Source of the DNA: Heligmosomoides polygyrus polygyrus
Lineage: Eukaryota > Nematoda > Chromadorea > Rhabditida > Heligmosomidae
Length of the DNA stretch: 64,000 nucleotides
Assembly: GCA_947396885.1 (NCBI GenBank)
Contig: OX377206.1
Location: forward strand, 87,603,960-87,667,959
Direction: 5' to 3'
The notes beneath the pieces are model-generated. The model saw nothing but the letters and a program-made list of their open reading frames with translations, searched no databases and was not told the DNA's origin. Below are positions 10,514-21,400 of the stretch, piece after piece. Numbering within the stretch: the first letter of the stretch is position 1; each line of letters starts with the position of its first letter. Both the position numbers and the translations under genes were made by a program.

Positions 10514-11806
10514 TAGTCGACGCGAGGTAAGCACGGGCAAGCGCGGACCTTCGCTGCGTCCCTGCTTCCTTTGAACGCTGTCGACGTCCTGCGGCCAGTC
10601 ACGTGAGTCGGTGAATAACAAATGAATCGGGTTATGGCTGTTCAATGACGCTTTTGCCTTCGGTATACTACGGGAGGATCTCCATTTTGTATTTCTACCC
10701 CAACTACAACGACGGAACGATTAGAGCCGGAAGGAGCCTCGGTAGGGAGGTAGCACTTTCTGGAGCCTGGGAAGCTTCTGCTTTCTGCCAGCAAAGACGT
10801 TAAAGAAGAGAGTAAGAGCAAGCAGGCGCTATGGAGTAAAAGAGCCAGTAATACTCCGTTTCCTATGAAAGCGAGTCATCCACATTTTCGCAATAACACT
10901 ACCCAAGTCGTAGTGTCTTATCAGATTAGGTTACAACCATGGACTTCGGGTCCGTTTGCTTACAAGTGAAGCGAAGCTCTTCAACGAAGCCAGAACACAG
11001 ACTGAACCATTCATGAGCCTCCAATGTGCCTTTTCCGCACCAGATCGCCTTTGTGTTATTCTTCGTCCGTGCTAGCCATTCTTTTACCACCTAGAAGCTT
11101 CGGTATAACCTAAGGAAAGACAGTAACCTATGGAGCAAAATCTATAACAATCTAGCTCTGCCTATCCAAGGTGTTTCTCTCTTCTAGGGGCACGAATTCT
11201 TAGGGAAGCAAGGGTGCTCCATTATAGCTTTGTCATCACCCTTTGGTCTCGTGAGGGAAATGGATGGAGCAGCCTTCGCGGCGCTTGAACAACGGCAGCT
11301 GAGCCTGGACACCGACTTCCACAGCCTCGGTGCGGTCCTCCGATCCTTTTCGCAATTAACACGTTGACGATCGCGAATTTTTCGCGTGTCTGGCGAGTGG
11401 GACCATTCGATTTTTTGCAACGCCGACAGCGTGGGATGACATCATGTCGCACGGTCTAAGGCGACCGCAAAAGTCGTCTCTTGGTGGAAAGCGATGATGA
11501 GGATGACGAAGTGGTCCAGGACGACGTTTGTCGGGTTGCACCCAATTCGCACCCCTCGACGGCGACGCCCTGGTACTGATAGCGACGCCCTGCTACGGGA
11601 GTCACGTCTACGTCGCCCAGGCCGAGAGGTCGTCTGCCGCCAGCTGCCTGGAAGGGACTCGTCTACCCTCTCCCCTTACCCCTTCTCTATCATCCACTTA
11701 CTGTATGCTCTCTTATAATAAAGATACATACAGGACTTATACTAGACAAAGGAACATATGTACCCGTAGGATTCATCAGATGGGGAGTCGCTATCCTTTA
11801 ATCTGA

Positions 11807-12055
11807 TACGCTGATGCTGAGGCCGATATCCTTGCACTACCAGCTGACGATGATGATGGCTCAAAAAGTGAAGTAATAGAATCCGAAGCAGAAAATGAGG
11901 ATGAGGAAGTTTGGAAGAGCGATTTTGAAGCCCCTACTTGGTGGAATTTTGCGACGGAGTCCGGCTTTCATGATGATGTGTTCAACTGCGTTAGGCCGAT
12001 CGATTATTATCGACTATTTTTCAATGACGAACTGTTAACTGGAGCCATTACTTGA
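11807..12055 (+). pseudogene. piggyBac-like transposase N-terminal fragment
   Basis: The open frame between stops reads an acidic stretch (DDDDGSKSEVIESEAENEDE), then WWNFATESGF and RPIDYYRLFFNDELL, ending in a stop at 12053-12055. An acidic lead followed by a P.dYf.LFFddeLl segment is what the N-terminal part of PiggyBac-type DDE transposases (DDE_Tnp_1_7) looks like. The catalytic Asp residues, which lie downstream in the family, are absent. No ATG is seen, so this may be one exon or a truncated copy. It sits in the right third of the 4.05-kb element, in the orientation reading toward its right end. Confidence 0.55.
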
Positions 12056-12409
12056 CGAAAAGCTCAATAAATCAGTAACCGAAAATTGTTTTAGTGGATT
12101 ACGCTTTTTACAGCAATGTCTAAAGATGAGGTGCACATAACACAAAAAAGTTCCTTGTAAAGATCTGAATAAAACTAGAAAAATAAATTATAGAGCTGTG
12201 GCCTGACATCATGTCACACGGTCCCACTCGGCCGTAAGGGTGTGGCCTGACATCAGGCAACACGGTCGTCAACAACCAACTGGTACAAGAGTAATGACAA
12301 TCTGAAGCCTTCGTATATGCCGCTCTGTCGAACGCAGTTTACAGCGGGTAATAAAAAAATAAGTAAATGTCAATCATTGGGTGACCACAATAAGTAAGGT
12401 GTTCATTTG

Positions 12410-12580
12410 ATTATTCAAATATTCGACAATTCGAAATTCGATTATTCGAAATTTTGAAAATCGAATATTGTTCGATCATTCGAAATTCGAAATTTTGAGA
12501 ATCGGATAATATTCGACCATTCGAAATTCGAAATTTTGAGAATTGAATAAGATTAGATCATTCGAAATTCGAAATTTTTT
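12410..12580. repeat. TTCGAA palindromic array, right subterminal
   Basis: Units of about 50-55 bases (TTCGAAATTCGAAATTTTGA) are repeated three times, just inside the right end of the 4.05-kb element and inverted relative to the left array. Confidence 0.7.
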
Positions 12581-12730
12581 CCCAAGGACAAAGGTATAGT
12601 GCTTTCGGTACTAGTGTACTTTTTGTACCGCACTAAATCTTGTTCAAAATAGGTCTACTAGGGGTAATCTGCCATGGGAAGAACGAATATCGTAGTCGTT
12701 TTTTGCGGAAATGCCTTATAAGCGCGTTAT

Positions 12731-13222
12731 ATTAAGTTGAAATCGCCCAGGGCCTTGCGAAATAGCGCGCGCTGGTAAGAGACGCAGAGTGTGCGCCTCC
12801 TACCGATGCGCACTATTTCGCCGTCTCCAGCCTGCAGCAGAGGTTAGCCAGAGCATAAGCCTTGAAATCTCGAAAAGCCTTGAAAGCTCTGTTCTGTGCT
12901 CTCCTCCGCTGACGCGGAGGAGAGCACAGAATTGGGCAGGGGAAGGGACTCCGGGGTGTGGGCTCACTAGCGCACCCGTGTTAAAATTTCTTTCATCCTG
13001 GAGTTTCCTCCCTTGCCCAGTACGGAAGCAAATAAGACGCGGATCTTTAATCGAAACGAGGAGATAAGACTGCATTCACATTCGCGCTGTGTAGCTAGTC
13101 GCCACGGCGTGCCCACTCCCCCCTCGGAGACGGCCACGAGTGCGTGCTGGTAGGGGCGGAGTCTCTGCGTCTCTCACCAGCGCGCGCTATTTCGCAAGGC
13201 CTTGAGCGATTCTAACTTAATA
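12731..13222. mobile_element. Nested inverted-repeat element
   Basis: Arms GGCCTTGCGAAATAGCGCGC with CTGGTAAGAGACGCAGAG and their complements, outer ends near TTAAGTTGAAATCGC and GCGATTCTAACTTAA. The centre (12885-13085) is another copy of the unit at 2775-2975 including the CTCCTCCGC hairpin. The following 13230-13285 block (GCGCGCTTCGCGCGACCTT) recurs at 63340-63390. Confidence 0.65.
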
Positions 13223-13543
13223 CAAGTGCTCCGCACTTGCGCGCTTCGCGCGACCTTGGAGCATCACTGAACTAAAGAAAGTAGTTTTTGTCAAACTTAG
13301 AATTCGCTGACATCTAGGATCTGCTGCGTACTTTATCTGCATCAAGCCGTTCACCACTTAGGTACTTTCCATCATAGACATCTTCTCCAGACTCTCCAGT
13401 AACGTCAATGGCTTGTGCTGTGCAGTACTTCTGTCCCTCAGGTTGCTCCTCAGCAACCGCTCTCATGCTCAACAGAGCTCGTTACAGAACACTGTTGGCA
13501 CGTCTTCCGAATCCGGGCGCTAGGTTCCACCTTACTCGGAAAC

Positions 13544-13636
13544 CAGGAATGGGGGGGGGGGGGGGAAGGCCAGTAAAGGCGGATCTAATTGCTGCTTCGC
13601 CTTTACTGGTCTTCCCCCCCCCCCCCTTCCTGGTCC
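13544..13636. repeat. Palindrome with facing G and C runs
   Basis: Complementary arms CCAGGAATGGGG... and ...CCCCCTTCCTGG, with AAGGCCAGTAAAGGCG and its complement next to a short loop. Each arm has an unbroken run of roughly 14 G or C. Confidence 0.7.
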
Positions 13637-13829
13637 CAACTCCTGGCCCACTTCCTTGTTTCCACTATTGACCCCCTACTGGTTTCTTCTTGCCGGCTTC
13701 CCCGTCCTGCTTCCTCCTTCAGGTTGTTCCTTTCCTTCCTGGTCGCTCACCTGGTCCACCCTAGAGGTCCCCCTTACTCCCCTTTTCCACCCCTTAGTGG
13801 TTCTCGCATGTTCAGGGCAGACGTCGGTG

Positions 13830-14560
13830 AGGAGGCAGAGGAGTATCTCGCGCGGGTAACATTTTCCATTCAACATGGGATAATGCTGAATTGTGAATAC
13901 GGCTGCTCGTCACACGACGACGATGTGATCTCTGCTTCCTTTCTTTTCGATTTTCTGAGTCCAGACGGTTGTGGAGCGACGAAGAGAATCCGTCTTCTGG
14001 ATTCAAGGACTCAGAAACGCGCGCAGACGCCGTTGTGTCAAGCAGGAGGAGGATACGCTTCCTCCGCTGCAACAATATCCCATGTTGAACGGCACACGTT
14101 GCCCGCGCGAGGTACGCAGAGGCGTACCTGGCGCGGGTAAACTTTTCCGTTCACCATGGGATAATGCTGAGTTCTGCATGCAGCCTTTCGTCGTACGACG
14201 ACGATGTGACCTCTGCTTCCTTTCTTTTCGATCTTCTGACTCCAGATGGTTGTGGAGAGACGAAGGGAACCCGTCTTCTGGATTCGGGGACTCAGAAACG
14301 CGCATAGACGCCGTTGTGTCAAGCAGGAGGAGGCTGCGCTTCCTCTGCTGCAGCGGCATCTCATGCTCAGTTCTGAATGCGATCCCTCGTCGTAGACGAC
14401 AGAGTCTCCTCTTCTGACTCCAGACGGTTGTGCAGACGCCGTTGTGTCAAGAAGGAGGAGACTATGCGTCCTCTGCTGTAACAACTCCCATGTTGAACGG
14501 CAGACGTTGCCCGTGCGAGGAGGTACGCGGAGGCGTCGCAAGGGGTTCTATGAGATTGCG
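13830..14560. repeat. Tandem repeat, unit near 300 bases
   Basis: Two full units and a partial third share CGACGACGATGTGA, TCTGCTTCCTTTCTTTTCGA, GTTGTGGAG-GACGAAG and GCCGTTGTGTCAAGCAGG. The right part also contains inverted segments. Overlapping open frames on both strands here come from the repeat and are not genes. Confidence 0.7.
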
Positions 14561-14853
14561 CCTGGTTCCACGAGGCGTATTTCAGCCAAGTTTCCAACCT
14601 GAGTGAGATACGCCTCATCATCTACAGCGCAGGGAGCTAACTCAATTATATAGTGGTAGATAACGCGCTTATAAGGCATTTCCGCAAAAAACGACTATGA
14701 TATTCGTTCTTCCCATGGCAGATTACCCCTAGTAGACCTAGTTTGAACAAGATCTAGTGCGGTACAAAAAGTACACTAGTGCCGTGCTTTCCTATCGTGT
14801 CCACTTTTCTTTTCATTTTCTTCATATCTTAGCAATTGCAGACCACTTTCCCT

Positions 14854-15068
14854 GGCGCAAATAGGGCCGGGGGTCACCATGTAGTAAGGCTCTACTTGGT
14901 TTTTGAAACCGGAATTTTTTGCAGGAATAGTGTGTTCTACCCCTACAGTGAAGTCAGTGAAGTGAGGTTGGCCCATTTATGATGTAACTGTACTTACAGG
15001 TGCCTTTTTACGGAGGCGTATAACCACTGAGTCAGGGGTGACCTCCTCCCCCAGACCCTATTTGCGCC
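14854..15068. mobile_element. MITE, GGCGCAAATAGGG ends
   Basis: Left end GGCGCAAATAGGG with GGGGGTCACC, right end GGTGACC with CCCTATTTGCGCC. Its close relative at 36750-36945 shares GTGTGTTCTACCCCTACAG and the ACCACTGAGT block. It lies about 360 bases before the PARP2 leader. Confidence 0.8.
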
Positions 15069-15249
15069 CTTTCCCTTGCCTTCCTTGGTAGGCCTATCGA
15101 TAATTGCGGACGGGAAACTAACGAGCAGATAGGGAATAAGTCGGCAGCCGTAGAAGACGCTGAGAAATGTCCGCCACGTTGCGATTGAAGTGACAGAATC
15201 CCTTCTCTCTGCGTCTCTGACCGCGGCAGAGAAAATGGGTGCTGTTTGA

Positions 15250-15259
15250 AATTCCCGCC
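15250..15259 (+). promoter_or_regulatory. E2F-like site upstream of PARP2
   Basis: AATTCCCGCC resembles the E2F/DP consensus TTTSSCGC with one mismatch and lies about 225 bases before the PARP2 start. E2F control is common for DNA-repair genes. One motif match is weak evidence. Confidence 0.25.
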
Positions 15260-15416
15260 GCGCCCAAAAACTCGTCCGTACTTTTTTCCGGTGTACGTTT
15301 AATGACAAGTATAGTTCATTTTCAATTTATTCGTAAGGAGAATTGGACGAAGTATGCTTTCACTAGGATGGGTCATATCCTTCTTTTGAACCTATTCGTA
15401 TGTAATGCTTTTCCGC

Positions 15417-15427
15417 TGTAATTTCAG
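15417..15427 (+). promoter_or_regulatory. Probable spliced-leader acceptor of PARP2
   Basis: CTGTAATTTCAG is a strong nematode-type acceptor 48 bases before the first ATG of the PARP2 frame, with no upstream coding exon found. It may receive a trans-spliced leader or close a 5'-UTR intron. Confidence 0.5.
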
Positions 15428-15475
15428 AAGTGCGTAGTCACGAAAGCATTGCTTGCTTATCTCGTTCAAAAGTGA

Positions 15476-18400
15476 ATGATGCTGCGTCGTTCATCGCGAA
15501 GAAACCGTAAAGGTGAGTGAAGTGTCCCTGTTGAAAGCGCAGTTGGTGCAACCCTAGGTTGGGAGGTGGGGGGGGGGGGGTACGTACAACTGCGGCAGTT
15601 GTTTCCTGTCCCCCTCTCCTTTGTCTCACCACACCATCTCTGAAATTTCCCGAGCCTCGTGACACTCATCAGAGAGCCGCTGAACTCTAGGGGAGATTTA
15701 TGGTAGGGTTGGTGGGGCAAGACACGATTCGGTTCTCATCGTACTAGGTTTGCGCCGCAATTTCATTCAGATGCACACATTTGGCAAGGAGTTCATGGAG
15801 GAGATTAGAAAAAGGTACAATCCTAATTTTGGGGAACCCAGTGGTGTTTTGCTCTACCGTACCCAGTCTGAATCGGTACGGTACCTTTAAACTGGGCTTG
15901 CACCTTGGATTGTCAAAGAACAATTTTGAAGATGACTGGTCATTATAGAATGGGGACCTTGCTAGGTGTGGGGGGGGGAGGACGCCGTGCAAGACAGGCT
16001 TTTTGTTTTACATGAAATGAAAAAAAAATTCCATCACTTGGTGTTTCATCTGCGCGCTGAACTGTGCTGGATCATTATCCGCTATGTAGATGGGAACGAA
16101 GGGAACGAGATCCTTGTGGTCAAATTTGGTGATAGAACTCTAAAACCGACCTCTTAGTTCGACTACATTTGTCTGCTAGTAAAACTTCTGTATAATCAGC
16201 CGCTGACGGAGTACTGACCGAAGTAAGCGGAAACAAGCCAAGTCCGTCTAGGGATTCCGACAGCTCGAAGGTTTGGATTTCAACTTCGCAACTGTACCAT
16301 TATCGTTGTTAGGGTTACCGATTATTCTGTTTGAGGAGGGTGTGCCGTCTAAGAAATCACGTGTAGAGAACATCAAAACGGAGGAGAAGGAGGATGAAAA
16401 ACCAAGGGCCACAAGTAAGTTTTTACGACATCATGCTTTCGCTGCTCTTTTGGTGCTCTAGTAAGATGGATAAATATTTTGCAGGTTCAAGGAAACGTTC
16501 CGACCGTGTCGTGGTTGTAGTTAAAGGCCAGGTCGCTGTGGACCACGAGCTGGATGAGCAGTTTCGGAGCGGTGTCCATGTCTTATCTGAAGTTGGCAAC
16601 GTGTGGGATGTTATGTTGAATCAGGTACTTTCTTCCTTTTTGTCTTCTGTTCGATATAGCAGTCTCACTCACTCCATCTTTAGACGAACATTTCGGCGAA
16701 CAGCAACAAGTTTTACCTCATCCAGCTGCTCAAGAGCGACTCGCAAGATAAATACTGGTGCGCAAGTTTAACCAGTTTTATAGCTGTTATGTAGTAGAAC
16801 AAGATCAACGTTCATTGGGGTACATAGAAATAGTCATGGATGGTTCCTGTTTTGTATATAAGCTGATGAGCCTACATCAGTGCTTGATAGTTTCACGCAG
16901 TTACTTTTGTTCTTGAAGGGGTGTAGCGCTGCGGTAGAGAGTGGATGGTGTTGCGTGCCAGTCGAACCACTTCAAGTTTCGAGTCCTGGCCACACCAACC
17001 AAACCCATCTGGAGGCAGCAGATTCGTAGCAGAATTGTTTGGGAAGAATAGCAACATCACGGATCAGTCCTAGACGGGAGGGAGCAGCTCTAACGTAACA
17101 GGTCCAGCCATGACACACCACCTCTTAAAGGATAAAGGATAAAGGACGGCGTTACTCAATCCCTTTTGGGATGCGCCAGCGCATTCTACTTCCACGGGAT
17201 GACATGGAGGCAAGATGAATGCGTATTTGGCATTAGAATGACTTGCGGTGGCCAGCCGATGAACAAGTCAGCGCTTTATCCTTCCCAGACACGTCTGGTA
17301 CCAATTCACCGACCCCAGAGGGATGGAAGTCTTGGTTGGCCTGATCGGGAAATCCTAACCAAGAATCTGGTTTCGGGTGCACGCGACAGTCAGCACCTCC
17401 GCCTGTGCTGCACGCACCCACACCACCTCTTACCCAATTATTTTCGAACCCACAAATGGGTCATCAACAGGAACTTAAGTTATATTCGGTTGATCCATTT
17501 GAGTAGTTATTCGAATGATTTTCATTCCTGTTTAAATATTCGAATTCGAATACTCGAAAAATCACATTTTTCAAATGCCTAGCATTCGAATATTCAAGAA
17601 GACCGCATTTTCAAACATATTCGAAATCGATCGTTCGGAAATTCTTACGTTGCGAAACCGTTTGAATATTTGAAAAATGTGTGAGAGCATAACCATACTA
17701 GTGACGTTTGGTAATCTTTTCTCAAACAAGTGGCAAAAGCTTTGAAGTCCTTGAATACGCTTTCAATTTTTAGCGAGTCATCCTTCTACTCTGTGCTGCA
17801 CTCCTAATTGATGACTTTTTAGTGGAGACTATATGCTCCGAAATTCATTTTAACGCTAAGGTCAAGGGAGTGGGGGGGGGGGGACGAGCGTTCTACCCTC
17901 TCGTCCCCCTGGCCCGCTCACCCCCAACCCCCTTGACTTGCTGGAGAGTCCAGTGGCTGCCTTACGAGTTAGTGGAGACGCAGACATTTGCCACGCCTCT
18001 GTTTAAAGGGCGGGGGGTAGAACGCCACTCCGTCAAGGGAGTGGCTTCCATTTATTGAGTCCGAAACCATTTAATGAACTTGATGTCGCATAGTAATGCA
18101 GTTCTGAAGGAGTGATCTGTTGCTGTTATTGGAGTAGTGGACGACGCAAAGGTTTTAGGACTTGGATGCGGTGGGGACGCGTTGGGTATCGTGGTCAGTC
18201 GAATCTAACGTGCTACGACAACCGCCTGGATGAAGCGAAGCAGGCATTCTGCGATAAATTTCTGGCCAAAACTGCTAACCACTGGAGTGAGCGAGCTTCT
18301 TTCGAAGCTGTCCCACGAAAATACGCCATGGTTGAAGTGAGCTGTTAATTCGCTTGTGGTAGCGCTTTGCTCCTATTAGATCTAATCGTAAGTCAGTTTA

Positions 18401-21400
18401 GACAAAGTTCGAGGTACCAGCTAAGGATGAGGAATGTGATACGAAAGACGTCAAGCGCGAACCTCTGGAGGTTGGTTTTCATGTTTTAATCAAGTTATGT
18501 AAAATTTGTATCTTCAAAAATGGATTTAGGAATCGAAGCTGGATCGGCGTGTTCAGTCGTTAATGGGCCTGATAACGAATCTTCACAAAATGGAAGAGGA
18601 CGTTATGGAGCTTGAATATGACTTCTCGAAATCTCCTCTAGGTACTGTGCAAACAAGTGGCTTTTATTGTGTGTGGCACTGGTACCATCATTTAAAGTGT
18701 AGATGGGCTATTCGCAGTTTTACCAGTGGACCAGCTGGAGATATGCGAAGCTCTAGTTTGGTACCGACAGCTGCAGAATTTAGGAAAAAACGTTTGTGAT
18801 CACATAGTGACAAGTTTATTAGTGTCTCGACGCTATTCGTTTAAGAGCAGGGGAGTGCATGATTGCTGTCTACGGTTTTATGGTTTCTGCCGATTTTTGG
18901 GAAGTATTTCATGACTTGGAAACTCTCGCACTTTACCGTTCTTCAAAAGTTGCGATCACTTTACCCTACAACTATTAGAGCTATTTTTCGACTTGTGCTC
19001 GAAATTACATAAGCTAAAAAGAGTTACAAATGTGCATACTGTTCGTAAATTACGGCTTACCTTCTGGTAGATTCCGCGTTCGAAGTCTACCAGAAGGTAA
19101 GCCCTAATTTATATTTGCGTCATCGCGCGGCGCGGCACCGCGATCGGCATAGACATCGATTTTCCCGACGCCCCTATCGATATCTATTCCGACTATGGTA
19201 CCGCGCCACGTAGTTGTGCAACAACAGGATGTCCACATGAAGTGTTACATAGAAATCTATGTACATTTTTGCAATGTATAATCATTTGAAAGGCAACAAA
19301 GTTCTACATAACACCTCGTACCTCTCATTCAAAATGAGCTCTTCTGGCTTCAATGCAAGCGTCCAATCTCTCTGAGAAATTTTCGATGATGAGTGCGATC
19401 GTTTCCGGCAAATCTTCGTCCGATGCCTTCTCCAGAGCTCTTTTCAACGAATCGAGTGAACTGCGTCTGAAAGAGCTGGGTTTTTGCTCCAAATCTGATC
19501 AGATGGCGAAATCCATAGGGTTGAGATCGGGCGAGTTTGAAGGCCAAACATCCTTCGACCCTAAATCTTGGTCTCACACAATTCTAGAGTCTTCTTATCA
19601 CCGTGAGCTGGTACCCAAACCTTGTTGGAAGGTTCAGTCGATGTCTTTAGCACTTTCTTATACCTAAAGTATCACCACGCCCTCCAGGATTTGTTTCTGG
19701 TAGATTTCGACATTGATCTTAACTTCTTTTTGAATAAAAACGCTTTGTCTTGTCCAAGCCTGATATTCCAGCCCATACCATCTACGACTGTGGAACATTA
19801 GCTCTTCCGGCTTTGACAGCTCTTGGAGATTCTTCGGCAGCAACTCCCTTGCCCATTTTTGAAGTGGTTCAACAGTAACTGTTTTCTCATCTGTGAAGAG
19901 AATCCGGTCGAGCTTGTCACTGCGTGTAAAGGCTTTCATCTTTCTACATTTCTCCAATCTTTAGGCCTTCATTTCCTTAGTGAGGTGCTGTCTTTTAGCG
20001 AATTTGTAGGGATACAATCCCAGATAATTCCTGATCGGTCGTTGCATAGTTGAACGACTTAGGTTGTGCCCTATAGCTCGTTTCCTGATACCTCTTGCAC
20101 GATTTCGGTGGCCTTTGGAAGGGCAGAAGTTCTTGCAGTTCGTCGTGGTCTTCATCTCGGACAATTTTCGATCGCTCCAGTCACTTCGAAACGTTTGATG
20201 ACTTGCATCCGATGCAGTATGAGCATCTTTGAAGTCATGGAAATGGACGTTTGAACATAGCGACTACTCTTGAACGATCTTCAAGCGAAACCATGTTTAC
20301 CTGAAATGAAGAATAAGACTGACGATAGATGCACTAAAGGATAAGGAGAAAACGAATAACACTACAGCAAAGAACAAAAAACGAGAAGTTTCCGAAAATG
20401 GACTTTCTGTAACACGTAACACTTCATGTAGACCACCATGTATGAACTATGGTCAAGCCAGTAGGAGCTATTTTGCAGTTTTGGCCTCGTGGAACTGGAA
20501 AACTTTTCGTATTTTTTGTGAACGAAAAAAAAAACTAATTTTTTACATGTTTTTCTACTATATGAAGGTGGAGATTCTCGCAGTGCTATCCATTTTTCCC
20601 GTTCAGACCTACGCATGAGACCACTCCCTGGTCAAGATATTCTAGCGGTAGAAAATGATGAAAATAGAGCAAGTTGAATCCCAGAAGAGATTCTTAATTG
20701 AACACATAAGCTACTAAACCTTTTATGGTTAATATGGGTTGTCTTCAAGGACTCGGAAGGTCAGTTTTCAGCGGGGGGGGGGGGGGTAGTCACCATAAAA
20801 TTTTGCCCTATGGTCCGTTCTAGGTTCCTACTCAGTACAAGGTGATCACCCTCACCCCCCCCCCCCCCCTCCCGAGCCATTTCAAACCAAATGTGGTACT
20901 CGAAAGGGAATGGAGGACTAACTTGTTCCCCTTGATTCTTGTAGTGGTGTGGAATTGAATCAGGAGTTGATGCGGAGCACGACGGCGACGCCTGTTATTG
21001 AAACATGCGAAACTCGTAGCATTTTTCCGACAACATTCGGGGGTAGATTCATCAATCGCTTACCGGCCGAGGTGAGAGGTATCACCAAACCCCCTGATAT
21101 GAGATTCATCAGCATCAGGTTTGGCGGTACTTTTCACCGTTACCGGCCGGTAAGCGATTGATGAATCTGGCCCGAGGAATACCTGTTGTTGATTACCATC
21201 TGAGATTTACGCACACCTCTTCCTGAAAAATATCTCTCTGTTAGCGAAACGTATCACATTGAAAGTCATATGCATTAAGAGGTTTTTTCAGGCAACCTAA
21301 CTGCCAAACAAATCAAGGATGGTTATGCATGTCTCAAAGAGATAGAGAATGCGATCAACAAGAACGCATTCGGTGCCACTTATCGCGAAAGTGTCAACAG

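Larger units (their letters stand above)
8549..12599. mobile_element. 4.05-kb element with CTATACCTTTGTCCTT ends and TGCTTT target duplication
   Basis: Left end CTATACCTTTGTCCTT and right end AAGGACAAAGGTATAG are complementary, and both are followed inward by arrays of TTCGAA-type palindromes. The flanks are TGCTTT at 8543-8548 and 12600-12605. Inside are a 1.6-kb fold-back (8908-10513) and a piggyBac-like coding fragment (11807-12055). piggyBac elements normally duplicate TTAA, so the fragment may be an older insertion rather than the mobiliser. Confidence 0.7.
12606..14784. mobile_element. 2.2-kb inverted-repeat element sharing TGCTTT flanks
   Basis: About 130-base arms (CGGTACTAGTGTACTTTTTG inward to GCCTTATAAGCGCGTTAT) are inverted at 14655-14784. 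TGCTTT occurs at 12600-12605 and 14785-14790. The left hexamer is the same one that closes the 4.05-kb element, so the two lie head to tail on one shared target copy. Contents: a nested inverted element (12731-13222), a G/C-run palindrome and a roughly 300-base tandem repeat. No transposase seen. Confidence 0.7.

Noticed and set aside
13408..14541. Several overlapping open frames of 80-180 codons
   Set aside because: They fall in a G/C-run palindrome and a roughly 300-base tandem repeat and are open on both strands; no domain recognised.
18718..18799. Apparent PARP2 exon reading [13 protein letters not shown] after KSPLG
   Set aside because: It loosely mimics the PLGKLSxxQI motif, but the exon at 21292 ([18 protein letters not shown]) joins in phase and matches PARP2 far better; 18.7 kb is intronic.
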